Positions 43,487-53,036 of a DNA stretch of 64,000 nucleotides are shown here, one piece after another. Below the pieces are notes generated by a model. The model saw only the letters and a program-made list of their open reading frames with translations, was not told the DNA's origin and did no database searches. Both the position numbers and the translations under genes were made by a program. Source of the DNA: Bacillota bacterium (lineage in GTDB: Bacteria > Bacillota > Clostridia > Ch29); contig JABVCK010000029.1 in the NCBI GenBank assembly GCA_013540605.1, forward strand, positions 62,001 through 126,000. The letters are read 5' to 3'. The first letter of the stretch is position 1. Each line of letters starts with the position of its first letter.

Positions 43487-44527
43487 ATGAGTTTTATAGA
43501 TATGAGAAGCGATACCGTAACCAAACCTACCCAGGAGATGAGAGAAGCAATGTACAGGGCTGAGGTGGGAGATGACGTGTACCGCGACGATCCAACAGTC
43601 AACAGGCTTGAAGAGCTCGTAGCCCGGGAAATGGGAAAAGAGGCGGCTCTGTTTACCGCAAGCGGGACTATGGCAAATCAGGTTGCGGTTATGACGCATA
43701 CACACCGTGGTGATGAAATCATTATCGGTGAAAAGTGTCATATATATACCTATGAGGTTGGTGGAATCGCATACCTGGCAGGTGTCCAAACCGCCCTGGT
43801 TTCTGAAGTGGACGGTGTCATGGAGCCGGATGATGTGGAGGGCAAAATAAGGGGAGACAACATACACTTTCCAAAAACTTCCCTGATATGCATGGAGAAT
43901 ACCCACAACAGGGCGGGGGGGATGGTGGTACCCCTCGACAAGATGAAAGGAGTATATGAAGTCGGACAAAAGCACGGGATAGCGGTACACCTGGATGGGG
44001 CAAGGATTTATAATGCAGCTGCTTACCTCAATGTGGAAGCAAAGCAGATTGCAAATTGCTGTGATACGGTCAATGTGTGTCTTTCCAAAGGGCTGTGCGC
44101 TCCTATGGGTTCGGTGCTCGCCGGGAGTAAGGAATTTGTTGAAAGGGCGCGAAAGTATAGGAAAATGCTGGGTGGAGGCATGAGGCAGGTCGGTGTGGTA
44201 GCGGCTGCAGGAATAATCGCCATAGAAAAAATGAGCAAGAGGCTTCAGGAAGACCATGATAATGCACGGCTGCTGGCTGAAGGATTGAACTCAATAGACG
44301 GTGTTGCGGTAGACCTTGATAAGGTACAGACCAACCTGATAATGGTGGATTTTTCCGGTGCAGGTATAACAGGCGATTACCTGTCCTCAGAACTAAAGGA
44401 GCTTGGGATCCTGGTCAACGGTTCACCAACTCCGGTAGTGCGGTTTGCGACTCACTACTATATTAGCAAAGAAGACATCAAGAGTGTTGTTGATGCGGTG
44501 CATAAAGTAATAAAAAACAATAAGTGA
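43487..44527 (+). CDS. ltaE: Low-specificity L-threonine aldolase
   Basis: A 346-residue PLP enzyme cleaving threonine or allo-threonine to glycine and acetaldehyde. The N-terminal [57 protein letters not shown] and the PLP lysine in [16 protein letters not shown] are diagnostic. Single gene, ATG after GGGGGTAGAACGA. Close to an intact hairpin element downstream. Confidence 0.93.
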   Translation: MSFIDMRSDTVTKPTQEMREAMYRAEVGDDVYRDDPTVNRLEELVAREMGKEAALFTASGTMANQVAVMTHTHRGDEIIIGEKCHIYTYEVGGIAYLAGVQTALVSEVDGVMEPDDVEGKIRGDNIHFPKTSLICMENTHNRAGGMVVPLDKMKGVYEVGQKHGIAVHLDGARIYNAAAYLNVEAKQIANCCDTVNVCLSKGLCAPMGSVLAGSKEFVERARKYRKMLGGGMRQVGVVAAAGIIAIEKMSKRLQEDHDNARLLAEGLNSIDGVAVDLDKVQTNLIMVDFSGAGITGDYLSSELKELGILVNGSPTPVVRFATHYYISKEDIKSVVDAVHKVIKNNK

Positions 44528-44569
44528 AAGACATAATAGGCAAAGGGACGGCAGACTGTAATAAGCACA

Positions 44570-44614
44570 GGGACGGTTCTCCTGATATATGATATATATC
44601 AGGAGAACCGTCCC
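44570..44614. repeat. Perfect 21-bp hairpin element in a convergent intergenic region
   Basis: Bases 44570-44590 and 44594-44614 are exact reverse complements (21 bp, 3-base loop). The outer part, GGGACGGTTCTCCTGATAT, lies inside a longer tract with extra GGGACGG copies to the left. There is no T-run beyond the stem, so it is not a classical terminator. The GGGACGGTTCTCC sequence resembles dispersed repeats of Clostridia, from memory. Confidence 0.7.
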
Positions 44615-44648
44615 CTTGATATACCCTTGATATACGTGATATAAAACC

Positions 44649-45902
44649 TTATTCAGTTTTTTCCATAATATTGAGCATCAATATAAGGGCTTCCCCGTTG
44701 GTGAGCGCCTGCTTGGGACGGAACGTGCGGTCAGGATAGCCTTTGATTAGTCCCTCACTGTAAGCAATAGCCAGCTTGCTGATGTCAAACGCATCGTTGT
44801 AGTCGGTAAATGCAGCGGCAGCTTCCAGCAGTTCCTGTTCGGACGCGTCCCTTCCCTTTACCGCACCTGTGCAGTGGAGCAGCTTGACCATGCCGGCAGC
44901 TGCGATATCCCGGGGCACAGTATTGCCTTCAACCAAACCGATGGTATAATAGTCCAGTATGTCGTCATCATCTATTTCCAGCGTATACCTTAATGCTTCC
45001 CTCCACTTTTCTACGGTTACAGCTGTGCTGAGCAAGCTGTCATCATTTCCGATCCTTCCATCCAGGAGAATGCTTTCCGCCGTTTTAAGCTTCACCAGAT
45101 TCTTCTGCAGCTTGTCCCGGTACTGCTGTATCCGGGCATCCACCCAATTGACCTGTATATCTTTATCTACAGGGATATCAGGCTTCTGAACTTCTACCTT
45201 TCCGGTATCGTTATAAGTGATGCCGTACTTTGTAACAACCCTGTAAAGCATGGATATCGCTTCCGCAGCGGTCAGCCTTTCCCTGGGCCTGAAATAATCA
45301 GTTGTCTTTGTGTCAAGCAGGCCTGCGCAGTAAGCTATACGTACAAGCGTGTCCTGGCGGTCGCTTGCAGTATCTAAATCCTTAAGGTCCTTTGCAGCCT
45401 CCAGTTCCTCATACGAGTAGTCTCCCTTGAGGTACTGCATGGTCAGCAATTTCACCATTCCACCCACTGCGTCTTCCCGGGTAATTTCATCTTCTGTGGC
45501 CAGGTTGTAGACATACATACGCAGCAGTTTTTCTCTGTCTTCATCAGGGATCCCCAAAACGGCATCTAATAAAACAGCCCAATGCTCAACTTTTATCGGC
45601 TGGTTCAGATAGTCTTCATTGAACACAATCTCGCGTATACTGTTTTTATCTTCCTCGCTTATGCCATCATATTTACTCTCCGGGCCAAACACAGGGTATA
45701 TCTTTTGTTTGAAATCAGCCAGTTCCTCATATACCCAGTGTTTCTCCTTTTCCAGCGCTTTGGCATCCAAAGCCGGTTCCAGAGCTTTGGTCTCTGAAGA
45801 AGTCGAACTGTAATCCGGCGTCTCGCCGGCAAACGCCGAAAAACTACTGAAGAAAACACTTATAAGCAACACTATGCCGATGACGATGTTTAATAATTTC
45901 AA
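44649..45902 (-). CDS. Secreted protein with SLH-type repeats
   Basis: A 417-residue exported protein. The N-terminus (LLNIVIGIVLLISVFFSSFS AFA) is a signal peptide. The middle and end contain repeats of the SLH type: RIAYCAGLLDTKTTDYFRP, RLTAAEAISMLYRVV, and a final KLAIAYSEGLIKGYPDRTFRP with LTNGEALILMLNIM. SLH domains bind secondary cell-wall polysaccharide. The TTG after GGGGGTG was chosen. Upstream is an extended -10 promoter on the minus strand. Ligand and role unknown. Confidence 0.8.
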   Translation of the reverse strand: MKLLNIVIGIVLLISVFFSSFSAFAGETPDYSSTSSETKALEPALDAKALEKEKHWVYEELADFKQKIYPVFGPESKYDGISEEDKNSIREIVFNEDYLNQPIKVEHWAVLLDAVLGIPDEDREKLLRMYVYNLATEDEITREDAVGGMVKLLTMQYLKGDYSYEELEAAKDLKDLDTASDRQDTLVRIAYCAGLLDTKTTDYFRPRERLTAAEAISMLYRVVTKYGITYNDTGKVEVQKPDIPVDKDIQVNWVDARIQQYRDKLQKNLVKLKTAESILLDGRIGNDDSLLSTAVTVEKWREALRYTLEIDDDDILDYYTIGLVEGNTVPRDIAAAGMVKLLHCTGAVKGRDASEQELLEAAAAFTDYNDAFDISKLAIAYSEGLIKGYPDRTFRPKQALTNGEALILMLNIMEKTE

Positions 45903-45996
45903 CAGACACACCCCCGAATATTTCAAACGATTTGCTATTTAGACGGAAATTTTCCTCAAAAGTTCATGTAACACTTGTCAGCAGCCTCCCGCTGAT

Positions 45997-46002
45997 ATTA
46001 TA
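45997..46002 (-). promoter_or_regulatory. Extended -10 element for the SLH-type gene
   Basis: On the minus strand TGC-TATAAT forms a TGn-extended -10 about 95 bases before the gene start; the -35 (TTTCAC) is poor. Confidence 0.4.
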
Positions 46003-46099
46003 GCATTTCCGGGTGTGAAATGTATATCCCCGTAATATACGTTCTCGCAGAATAATTTGTCTGCATTGGGAAGAAAATAATAAAAAAGCACAAGGAGAG

Positions 46100-46402
46100 A
46101 TGGCATTGGCAATACTGGATATTAGCGTAACACCGGTCGGTACGGGGGAGGCAAGCATAAGCAGTTTTGTAGCCGAAACCTGCAAGGTTGTAAAGGATAT
46201 GGGACTGAAATATCAGGTCACGCCCACAGGGACGGTTATCGAAGGGGATCTGGATAGCCTAATGAAAGCTGCAAGCACTATGCACCACATGCCCTTTAAC
46301 AGGGGAGCAAACAGGGTGATAACGAACATCACGATTGACGACAGGCATGACAAAAGGGAGACTATGGAAAGCAGCGTCCAGGCAGTGGTGAAGAATATTT
46401 AA
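46100..46402 (+). CDS. MTH1187-family thiamine-binding protein
   Basis: A 100-residue protein with ILDISVTPVGTGEASISSFV, YQVTPTGTVIEGDLDSLMKA and GANRVITNITIDDRHDKRET, the conserved pattern of the MTH1187/YkoF-like (DUF77) group. It binds thiamine or hydroxymethylpyrimidine; a transport or storage role is inferred. Clear AAGGAG site. A terminator follows. No thiamine genes or THI-box nearby. Confidence 0.85.
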   Translation: MALAILDISVTPVGTGEASISSFVAETCKVVKDMGLKYQVTPTGTVIEGDLDSLMKAASTMHHMPFNRGANRVITNITIDDRHDKRETMESSVQAVVKNI

Positions 46403-46423
46403 AGATGATGTGCCCGCAAAATA

Positions 46424-46448
46424 AAAAAAGCGCCGGAGGCGCTTTTTT
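46424..46448 (+). terminator. Terminator after MTH1187-like gene
   Basis: AAAAAAGCGCC, loop GGA-like, GGCGCTTTTTT: an 11-bp stem with a T6 run, right after the gene. Confidence 0.85.
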
Positions 46449-46514
46449 CCCTCTATCACCAATACACTCCACTAAAAATAGTATATAGTAAAAATTGATT
46501 TTGGAGTGTTGCAG

Positions 46515-46781
46515 GTGCCAAGCCAATATTATTTTGTATTCGCGTCTAAAAGCCAGGCAATATATATGGAAAGTCAGTTCAGAAAAAACGGTCTCAACCT
46601 GGAGTTGAAGCCCACTCCGAGCAAGCTGGGCAAAAGCTGCAGCTATTCCCTCGTAAGTCACGGAGAAGTAGCTGACATCAAAAGGATCAGAGATCAAATA
46701 CTGTCCAGCAAAATGAGCCTAAAGGGTGTATTTCAGGCTGTAAAAACCGGACAGCATACCAATTTCAAAAAGGTGTTTTAG
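46515..46781 (+). CDS. DUF3343 protein (putative Se/S carrier-like)
   Basis: An 88-residue protein with the FVFASKSQAIYMESQFRKNG, PSKLGKSCSYSLVSHGEVAD pattern of DUF3343, remembered as 'putative Se/S carrier protein-like' (PF11823). Cys is at about position 44 (KSCSYS). The genome uses selenocysteine at 21418, so a link with selenium handling is possible, but not shown. GTG or a TTG six bases upstream could start it; GGAG is 8 bases before the GTG. Convergent with the beta-propeller gene. Confidence 0.65.
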   Translation: MPSQYYFVFASKSQAIYMESQFRKNGLNLELKPTPSKLGKSCSYSLVSHGEVADIKRIRDQILSSKMSLKGVFQAVKTGQHTNFKKVF

Positions 46782-46782
46782 T

Positions 46783-48240
46783 CTAGCTGAAATAGTCCAG
46801 AATACGCTGTATCAGACCTTTGCCGGATAGTGCCTTTGCATTTGCGGCAAGCTCTTCAAACTTTTGGGTCATCTCCTCGATTGTCTTTGAATGTTCTTCA
46901 TATTTTGCAGCCCATTTTTTTATATCCGCCGCTATTCCATTGTTCTCTTCTTTTAGATAGTCGAGCTTCTCTTTAAAAGCTGCGAGGTCCTTTTTTATCG
47001 TTTCAAGGCCGCTGTAGGTTTTTACGATTTCATTGGCCGGCTTTGATACCTTTGCTTCAATCTCTTTCTTTTTGTTTTCTATCTTATCAATCTCCTCCGT
47101 GGGCGTTTCCGTGCGGTTCTTGACTTTCAAAGCGTAGTTTTCGGGTTTTTTGCCTTCTATGTTTGATACCTCTTTCTGCGCGGCAATTCTTTCTTTGCTT
47201 TGCTTGCTCAGCACCTCATCAATTATAGGGAAAAAGATTTTATTATCTTTTTCATGGCCGAAGACCAGATTTACTCTAATATTGTTTTTGTTAATAATGC
47301 TGGGGGATATCCTATAAAGCTTTATCTCTGCGTCAAAGGGGATATCGACCTGTATGGGACTGCTCCAATTGTACCCGTTATCACGGCTGAAGCTCCCATA
47401 AAGTACGCCATTCCGGTTCCATACAATCCACAGGGAATCACCAAGCAGGTATAACAGAGGCTGGGTACTGCTGGCACACCCGTCTGATATAATTGTTTCA
47501 TTACGCCATAAAGACCTTGGAAAGCTTAATCTTGTTCTCTGCTGGTACTTCAGTTGGGAATCGGTCTTTGACGGGTTTGCCCATGCAAGATGCAGCGTGT
47601 CGTTGCTATCGATCAATATATGGGGGAAGGTGTTATCAGTACCTACTGTTGTTATTCTTTCGGGATTGCCCCATATGAGGTAATCCGGGCGGAAACGGCA
47701 GTAGTGCAGTTGGTATAATCCGAGCATGGGGGCTTTATAGACCAGATGAATTGAGCCGGTATGGTCATAGCCTGAATGAAAGGGACAGAACTGGGTATCC
47801 CCTGTGACCTGAACCACTTTAAAGCTTCCCCATTTTGAGCCGTTCCAGAAATTATGATGAATATTCCACATCAACGGATTGTTAAGCGGGCTGATTGCAT
47901 AGAATACGTTAATGTACTTATTCCAGCATGAAATCGTAAGGTGCATTATCCTATACTTGTCTACCGGAAACGTGGCAAGTTGTTTATTGTACCAGTTCTC
48001 TCCGTTATTCATAAGATAGAGGAGGTCTCCCTTTCTATTTATACAGACAAGGTGTATGTTGTCGGAGGAGTCGATATCTGCTGAAAACTCACCGGCAACG
48101 TTTTCCAGAAGCTGCTTGCCACCTGCATCTGAGCTGTCACCAAGGACCCTGTAAAATATGCAGCTATCCTTTAATGAAAAACACCATTGCACCCCCGAAG
48201 CCCTTGTAATTATGTGCTCAAGACTGGTAAACCTGTTCAT
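46783..48240 (-). CDS. Hypothetical BNR/sialidase-like beta-propeller with C-terminal coiled coil
   Basis: A 485-residue protein. The first 320 residues are beta-rich with repeated patterns such as LHLAWANPSKTD, SLWIVWNRNGVLYGSFSRDN and IHLVYKAPM (an Asp-box-like SxDxGxxW motif occurs as SRDNGYNW), as in BNR/Kelch-type propellers. The last 130 residues are a long charged coiled coil (EIDKIENKKKEIEAK, EENNGIAADIKKWAAKYEE). No signal peptide. Function unknown; spore- or cell-surface scaffold is a guess. The ATG was chosen after GGTGG; a GTG 12 bases earlier is possible. Confidence 0.6.
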   Translation of the reverse strand: MNRFTSLEHIITRASGVQWCFSLKDSCIFYRVLGDSSDAGGKQLLENVAGEFSADIDSSDNIHLVCINRKGDLLYLMNNGENWYNKQLATFPVDKYRIMHLTISCWNKYINVFYAISPLNNPLMWNIHHNFWNGSKWGSFKVVQVTGDTQFCPFHSGYDHTGSIHLVYKAPMLGLYQLHYCRFRPDYLIWGNPERITTVGTDNTFPHILIDSNDTLHLAWANPSKTDSQLKYQQRTRLSFPRSLWRNETIISDGCASSTQPLLYLLGDSLWIVWNRNGVLYGSFSRDNGYNWSSPIQVDIPFDAEIKLYRISPSIINKNNIRVNLVFGHEKDNKIFFPIIDEVLSKQSKERIAAQKEVSNIEGKKPENYALKVKNRTETPTEEIDKIENKKKEIEAKVSKPANEIVKTYSGLETIKKDLAAFKEKLDYLKEENNGIAADIKKWAAKYEEHSKTIEEMTQKFEELAANAKALSGKGLIQRILDYFS

Positions 48241-48468
48241 AAACCAAACCACCGCCCTATAGCTCGTTACTAAATTATATGCTGGATAACCTGATATATG
48301 AGTAGCATGGGGTGCTTGAAAAGCATATATTGGTGTTAAACGATAGTTCTCAGTTGTTCCAACTTTTATGATTTAATCCTTCACCAATTCATTCACAGGT
48401 TCATAGTATGGAAGTGACAGTAAATTTACATTAATAAAAAACACATACAAGTAAAAGGGGGATAGTAT

Positions 48469-49098
48469 ATGGTAAGTAGAGACAGTAGGTTTCTGCAGCT
48501 ACAACAGGAACCCTACGAGCCAATCCCGGAATGCATAATCTCTGACAAGGTATTTTTCCAGTGTTTCCAGAGGGAGTGTATACCGGAAGCCACAGTTGAA
48601 CTGCCGGAAGGTGGAGGGCCATTCACTTTTGTAGATGTTACTTTTCAACCGGGGTTTATAGTTGAGGGGACTTTAACCATAACTCCAATAGATAACATGG
48701 ATCCTACCCTTAACAGGATAACCTTTATCTTGAGAATCCCGTTTACTGCACGGGTCAGAAATGCCGAAGGTAATATAATCTCTGTGGATAGCTTCGTGGA
48801 TTTCTTCAAAGACGATGCAGTCAGGATTCCGGAAAATCCATTTGATGAGTTTTCCTTCAATATCGTGGTAGAAACCAGGTCTGAAGTGCTGAGAGCAGTG
48901 ATTAGAAATAATACCCTGGTCCTCACCATCGGAACTCTAGTCGTAATAAAGGTAGTCGGACGGGTAGAACTGATAGTACTTTCACTTGGATACTGCGTAC
49001 CCGACAGGTGTGAAGAGTTTATCCCAAGGGATATTTGCGAAGAATTTCTGGATTTGCCCTTCACACAAATATTCCCAGAACAATTGAATACCTTATAG
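48469..49098 (+). CDS. Hypothetical protein with N-terminal CX3C-type motifs (209 aa)
   Basis: Not firmly recognised. A 209-residue protein with CIISDKVFFQCFQRECIPEA near the N-terminus, then strand-rich, acidic body and a C-terminal CVPDRCEEFIPRDICEEF. This pattern of short Cys runs in strand-rich proteins is reminiscent of spore-coat or exosporium proteins in Clostridia; I could not place it in a family. ATG after AAAGGGGGA, 7 bases. Divergent from the beta-propeller gene with 228 bases between them. Confidence 0.6.
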   Translation: MVSRDSRFLQLQQEPYEPIPECIISDKVFFQCFQRECIPEATVELPEGGGPFTFVDVTFQPGFIVEGTLTITPIDNMDPTLNRITFILRIPFTARVRNAEGNIISVDSFVDFFKDDAVRIPENPFDEFSFNIVVETRSEVLRAVIRNNTLVLTIGTLVVIKVVGRVELIVLSLGYCVPDRCEEFIPRDICEEFLDLPFTQIFPEQLNTL

Positions 49099-49173
49099 AT
49101 TATTATGGCCTTCCAAATAATGAATTCCGGCTGGATGAGAAAAGCTGCTATCGGGGGATAGCAGCTTTTTACC

Positions 49174-50142
49174 TTAGGCTAAATAGCTTTGTATATATTT
49201 TACGAACTGCCGGGCTCTAATACTGTTGGTGTGCCTTTTGTGTATAAATTCAAAACCATTTTCGGTAATCCTATTTCTGATGTTATCATTCTCCAAATAG
49301 AAGACGGCCTTTTCATAGAAGTTTGCTTCATTGCATGCTACGAAATTTACCCTGTCCTGGAATCCAAGTTCCAGTATATCCCTGTTAGGCTTTGCCAGAA
49401 GCAGCGTTTTACAGGCAGGGGCTTCGAAGAATTTTGCTACCGGATACTTGAATTCGCCTCCACACGTAAAGAACATCTTTGAACGGTTTAATTGCTGTGC
49501 ATATGTCTCTTCCACAACCAGATTATCCCTGGGCGCTGCTTTATGCCCCGGGTGAGGATAGAAAACAAACCCCTGTCTTCCTCTTAGAGTATTGTAGACC
49601 GCCTCTCTAAAACTATACCTGCCCTTCGGAGACAGCCTCTTGGGCGGATTGTTCCCGTCAGCATAATAGAACTGGCCCATTAGCAGGAAGTCTATGGTTT
49701 TGGTTAAGCCCCAGTCTTTATAGATGTCGGGGTTGACCGAAAAAGGGAACCACCTGAATTTGCTCCTGTAATGGGGGAAAGTTGATAAAAATGGGTGTTT
49801 TGTGTACGAGAAGATTAAATCAATCTTGTTGCATGCGATATATCTGATTCTCTCCAGGGGGGAGAAATGAACGTCTCCCACAAGGCACCCCTTGGGAATG
49901 CTAATATCCCCAAGTCCGGTAATCCTGGGTGAATAACTGTAACCCCAGGCGATATCATAATGAAATATGAAATCAGGATTGAACTTTATTTCTTTTATTA
50001 TCTGCCTTATATCTCCATCGGAATGCCAGTAACTCACTTCAGCAAACTCTTCAATTGCTGTTAACATATCAAATTTCAACCTGTGTTTAGGATATAAATC
50101 TGCAAATCTCTTGACAAGGATTAGGATTTTTAGTTTTTTCAT
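49174..50142 (-). CDS. CgeB-like glycosyltransferase (paralogue 1)
   Basis: A 322-residue protein resembling the CgeB/spore-maturation family: DFIFHYDIAWGYSYSPRITG, IPKGCLVGDVHFSP, and a C-terminal GT-B-like part with FFTCGGEFKYPVAKFFEAPA and TLLLAKPNRDILELGF. Two more genes in this window share these segments. CgeB proteins are linked to spore surface glycosylation in Bacillus; donor and acceptor unknown. Start with a GGTG site; opposite strand to the rest of the cluster. Confidence 0.7.
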   Translation of the reverse strand: MKKLKILILVKRFADLYPKHRLKFDMLTAIEEFAEVSYWHSDGDIRQIIKEIKFNPDFIFHYDIAWGYSYSPRITGLGDISIPKGCLVGDVHFSPLERIRYIACNKIDLIFSYTKHPFLSTFPHYRSKFRWFPFSVNPDIYKDWGLTKTIDFLLMGQFYYADGNNPPKRLSPKGRYSFREAVYNTLRGRQGFVFYPHPGHKAAPRDNLVVEETYAQQLNRSKMFFTCGGEFKYPVAKFFEAPACKTLLLAKPNRDILELGFQDRVNFVACNEANFYEKAVFYLENDNIRNRITENGFEFIHKRHTNSIRARQFVKYIQSYLA

Positions 50143-50362
50143 AAACGTTCACCCGTCTTATTGGTTTTAGACAATTGTTTTCATCAGACTCCGGACATTT
50201 CTCTCTAAAACCACAATACTCAAAAGCTTTAATTTGTGTTACAACCTGCCTGAAGTGACAAAAACTATGCGGCGGCATATAGTGAAGTAGAAATTGGGAC
50301 TGCAGCGGTATACATAGTGCTTAAATCCAAACTTAATCCAAGCACGGGACAGGAGGTCCATG

Positions 50363-51403
50363 ATGTTTGACGGTAAAACGCTGTTGATAACCGGAGGAAC
50401 GGGCTCATTTGGAAATGCAATGCTGAACAGGTTTGTGAACTCGCAGATTAAAGAGATAAGAATATTCAGCAGGGATGAAAAGAAACAGAACGATATGAGA
50501 CATGCATTTAGAGATCCCAGGATAACGTTCTATATAGGGGATGTGCGGGATTACAGCAGTGTTAACCATGCAATGAAGGGTGTTGATTATGTCTTTCATG
50601 CCGCTGCACTTAAACAGGTACCATCCTGCGAGTTTTACCCCATGGAAGCGGTGAAAACAAATATCCTTGGAGCCGAGAATGTTATAAACGCTGCCGTTGA
50701 TAATGGAGTAAGAAAACTTATTGCATTGAGTACGGATAAGGCAGTATACCCCATAAATGCAATGGGCATCTCCAAGGCAATGATGGAGAAACTGATCGTA
50801 GCAAAATCAAGGACACTATCAAGCAGCGAGACAGTATTATGCTGTACACGGTATGGCAACGTTATGGCGTCAAGGGGTTCGGTAATTCCACTTTTTATTG
50901 ATCAGATAAAGGGTGGAGGTCCCATAACGATGACAGACCCAAATATGACCAGGTTTCTAATGTCGCTTGACGAGGCTGTGGATCTTGTACTGCACGCGTT
51001 TAAGTACGGAAAGCAGGGAGATATATGGGTCCATAAAGCGCCCGCCTCTACAATTCAAGACCTGTCAGCGGCGTTAATGGATATATTTGATACGAAAGTG
51101 GATGTCAGGGTCATCGGAACGCGGCATGGGGAAAAATTGTATGAAACACTGGTAACCAGGGAGGAAATGCTGAAAGCCGAGGACCTGAAAAAATATTTCA
51201 GGATCAGGGCGGATAACAGGGATTTGAACTACAGCAAGTATTTCTCCTCAGGGGAGACAAAGATATCCAGTTTATCGGATTTCAATTCACATAATACCGA
51301 AAGGCTTTCGGTAGAAGGGGTAAAGGAGAAGCTCATGACGATTGAATACATTAAAAGTGAGCTGGCTTCAACCTCAGGCTCTGGAAAGAGCTATAGAGAA
51401 TAA
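50363..51403 (+). CDS. UDP-GlcNAc 4,6-dehydratase-like SDR (CapE/FlaA1 family)
   Basis: A 346-residue nucleotide-sugar dehydratase. The NAD-binding TGGTGSFG is at residues about 11-18. The catalytic position that is Tyr in most SDRs reads MGISK (residues about 134-138) as in CapE-type enzymes. FHAAALKQVP and GTRHGEKLYETLVTREE are also typical. CapE starts UDP-L-FucNAc/pneumosamine synthesis; FlaA1/PseB starts pseudaminic acid synthesis. The next gene is a reductase. ATG at 6 bases from GGAGG. First gene of the cluster. Confidence 0.9.
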   Translation: MFDGKTLLITGGTGSFGNAMLNRFVNSQIKEIRIFSRDEKKQNDMRHAFRDPRITFYIGDVRDYSSVNHAMKGVDYVFHAAALKQVPSCEFYPMEAVKTNILGAENVINAAVDNGVRKLIALSTDKAVYPINAMGISKAMMEKLIVAKSRTLSSSETVLCCTRYGNVMASRGSVIPLFIDQIKGGGPITMTDPNMTRFLMSLDEAVDLVLHAFKYGKQGDIWVHKAPASTIQDLSAALMDIFDTKVDVRVIGTRHGEKLYETLVTREEMLKAEDLKKYFRIRADNRDLNYSKYFSSGETKISSLSDFNSHNTERLSVEGVKEKLMTIEYIKSELASTSGSGKSYRE

Positions 51404-51429
51404 TTATGCTGTAGTGAAGGGTGGAAGGG

Positions 51430-52305
51430 ATGAAAAAGATCTTAGTCTTAGGGTCAACCGGTATGGCCGGACACGTTATAACTATGCAGCTCTGCAAAAA
51501 CCCAGGCTGCAAGGTGTTCAACGTTTCGCGGAAGAACAGGCTGAACGGGCATACTGTTGTCATCGATGCCATGGAGATCGACAGGCTGGATGATTATCTG
51601 CAGGAAATATCGCCGGACGTAATTGTAAACTGTATAGGCGTTTTAAACCAATTTGCGGAGGCTGAAAAGGATAAGGCCGTGTTTTTAAACTCCTATTTGC
51701 CCCATTATCTGGAAAGCAAGTACAAAAGGTCATGCACCCGAATTATACATTTGAGTACCGACTGCGTGTTCTCAGGAAGGGACGGGAACTATCCTGAAAA
51801 CGCTTTTAGGGATGGCGACAAATTTTACGACAGGACAAAGGCGGTTGGGGAAATCATCAATGATAAGGATTTAACCATTCGAACATCTATTATAGGTCCT
51901 GATATGCGACCGGAAGGTATAGGTTTGTTTAATTGGTTCATGAAAAGCAGGGGGACCATCTACGGGTATACTCAAGTGTTCTGGAACGGTGTTACGACAA
52001 TAGAGCTGGCGAAGCTGGTGGAAATGTTGCTAAACAGCGATATTTCCGGTTTGGTTCATTTCGTTCATAAAAGCAAGATATCAAAACACGAACTGCTTAC
52101 CATCCTGAAACGGAAATTTCACCGCGAAGACATTGAAATTGAAGAATTCGGGAATATAAGTTTGGATAAAAGCCTTCTAAATACCCGTGAAGATTTCTTC
52201 TATCAGGTCCCTTCTTACGCTGAAATGATAGATGAAATGAAAGAATGGGTGGACAATAATAAGCATCTATACCCCCATTACTTTAATAAGAGGTGTTATA
52301 TATGA
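51430..52305 (+). CDS. RmlD-like SDR reductase
   Basis: A 291-residue SDR protein with the VLGSTGMAGHVITMQLCKN N-terminal Rossmann motif, IVNCIGVLNQFAEAEKDK, LSTDCVFSG and the YDRTKAVGE active-site Y-x3-K. Such proteins reduce 4-keto-hexulose intermediates to 6-deoxy sugars. It lies 26 bases after the 4,6-dehydratase gene, so the pair probably acts in series (RmlD- or WbjC-like step). It lacks the cupin domain of CapF. Its end overlaps the next gene's start. Confidence 0.85.
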   Translation: MKKILVLGSTGMAGHVITMQLCKNPGCKVFNVSRKNRLNGHTVVIDAMEIDRLDDYLQEISPDVIVNCIGVLNQFAEAEKDKAVFLNSYLPHYLESKYKRSCTRIIHLSTDCVFSGRDGNYPENAFRDGDKFYDRTKAVGEIINDKDLTIRTSIIGPDMRPEGIGLFNWFMKSRGTIYGYTQVFWNGVTTIELAKLVEMLLNSDISGLVHFVHKSKISKHELLTILKRKFHREDIEIEEFGNISLDKSLLNTREDFFYQVPSYAEMIDEMKEWVDNNKHLYPHYFNKRCYI

Positions 52306-53000
52306 AAAAAACAAAGAGGGTTATTGTCGATATTCTGTTCAATGCCTGGAAGAAGAGTGACCAGATTTATGATATCGGCTGGATAGATAAGAGGATGGCA
52401 ATATTTATGAATTATACACTAAAGAGTCTGCTGGGCCAGAGTAATCAGGAGTATTTGGCATTGGTGCGCTATAGCGGGGACACCGTCAAATTAATAAAGC
52501 AAACGCTTTCGAAGTATCCACCTTTACCACCTAATATTAAGTTCATTGATGCCAATAGTTATACCAGCGAAATAATAAAAAGTGTGAAGGGCTATGACTA
52601 CCTCTATTTGGCAAGACTGGACAGTGATGATATGTACAGCAAATCATTCATACAAAAGCTGCATAATTATAATCCTAAGCCGGAAACCGAAGTGCTTATC
52701 TCACGCAATGGGTATATATATGATTCTGTTAATCACCGGATAGCAAAATATTTCCACAAGTCTCCGCCCTATCATGCACTTGTTTACAGGGTGGAAGACT
52801 TCATAAAGGGAAAAAGGCATAAGCTCCCTAAGGGACATTGGAGCGCGTTAGAGCTCAATTATGAACTGTTGGACGGTGCAAATTTTATTAGCCATGTACA
52901 TTCGCTCAATACACTGTTCACGTTTAACAAGAATTATACCGTTGGACCTATTATAACCGACAGGGAAAAAATACGGGGTATCCTTAGGGACTTCATATAG
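52302..53000 (+). CDS. Glycosyltransferase, GT-A type (putative rhamnosyltransferase-like)
   Basis: A 232-residue protein, GT-A-like with the metal-binding DSDDMYSKSF (DxDD) and ARLDSDD segments; the YLYLARLDSDDMYSKS stretch resembles 'putative rhamnosyl transferase' proteins (PF11316-like). No membrane segment. Uses an unknown nucleotide sugar. ATG after AGAGGTG at 7 bases, overlapping the reductase stop by four bases. Confidence 0.7.
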   Translation: MKKTKRVIVDILFNAWKKSDQIYDIGWIDKRMAIFMNYTLKSLLGQSNQEYLALVRYSGDTVKLIKQTLSKYPPLPPNIKFIDANSYTSEIIKSVKGYDYLYLARLDSDDMYSKSFIQKLHNYNPKPETEVLISRNGYIYDSVNHRIAKYFHKSPPYHALVYRVEDFIKGKRHKLPKGHWSALELNYELLDGANFISHVHSLNTLFTFNKNYTVGPIITDREKIRGILRDFI

Positions 53001-53036
53001 TTATTATTACAATCTACTTGAAGAGGTGTTCAGGAC

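Noticed and set aside
44570-44614. Strong bidirectional transcription terminator
   Set aside because: The stem is long but no T-run follows on either side; described as a hairpin repeat instead.
50363-52305. Complete CapEFG pathway for UDP-L-FucNAc
   Set aside because: The reductase lacks the CapF cupin domain and no CapG-type epimerase is encoded here.
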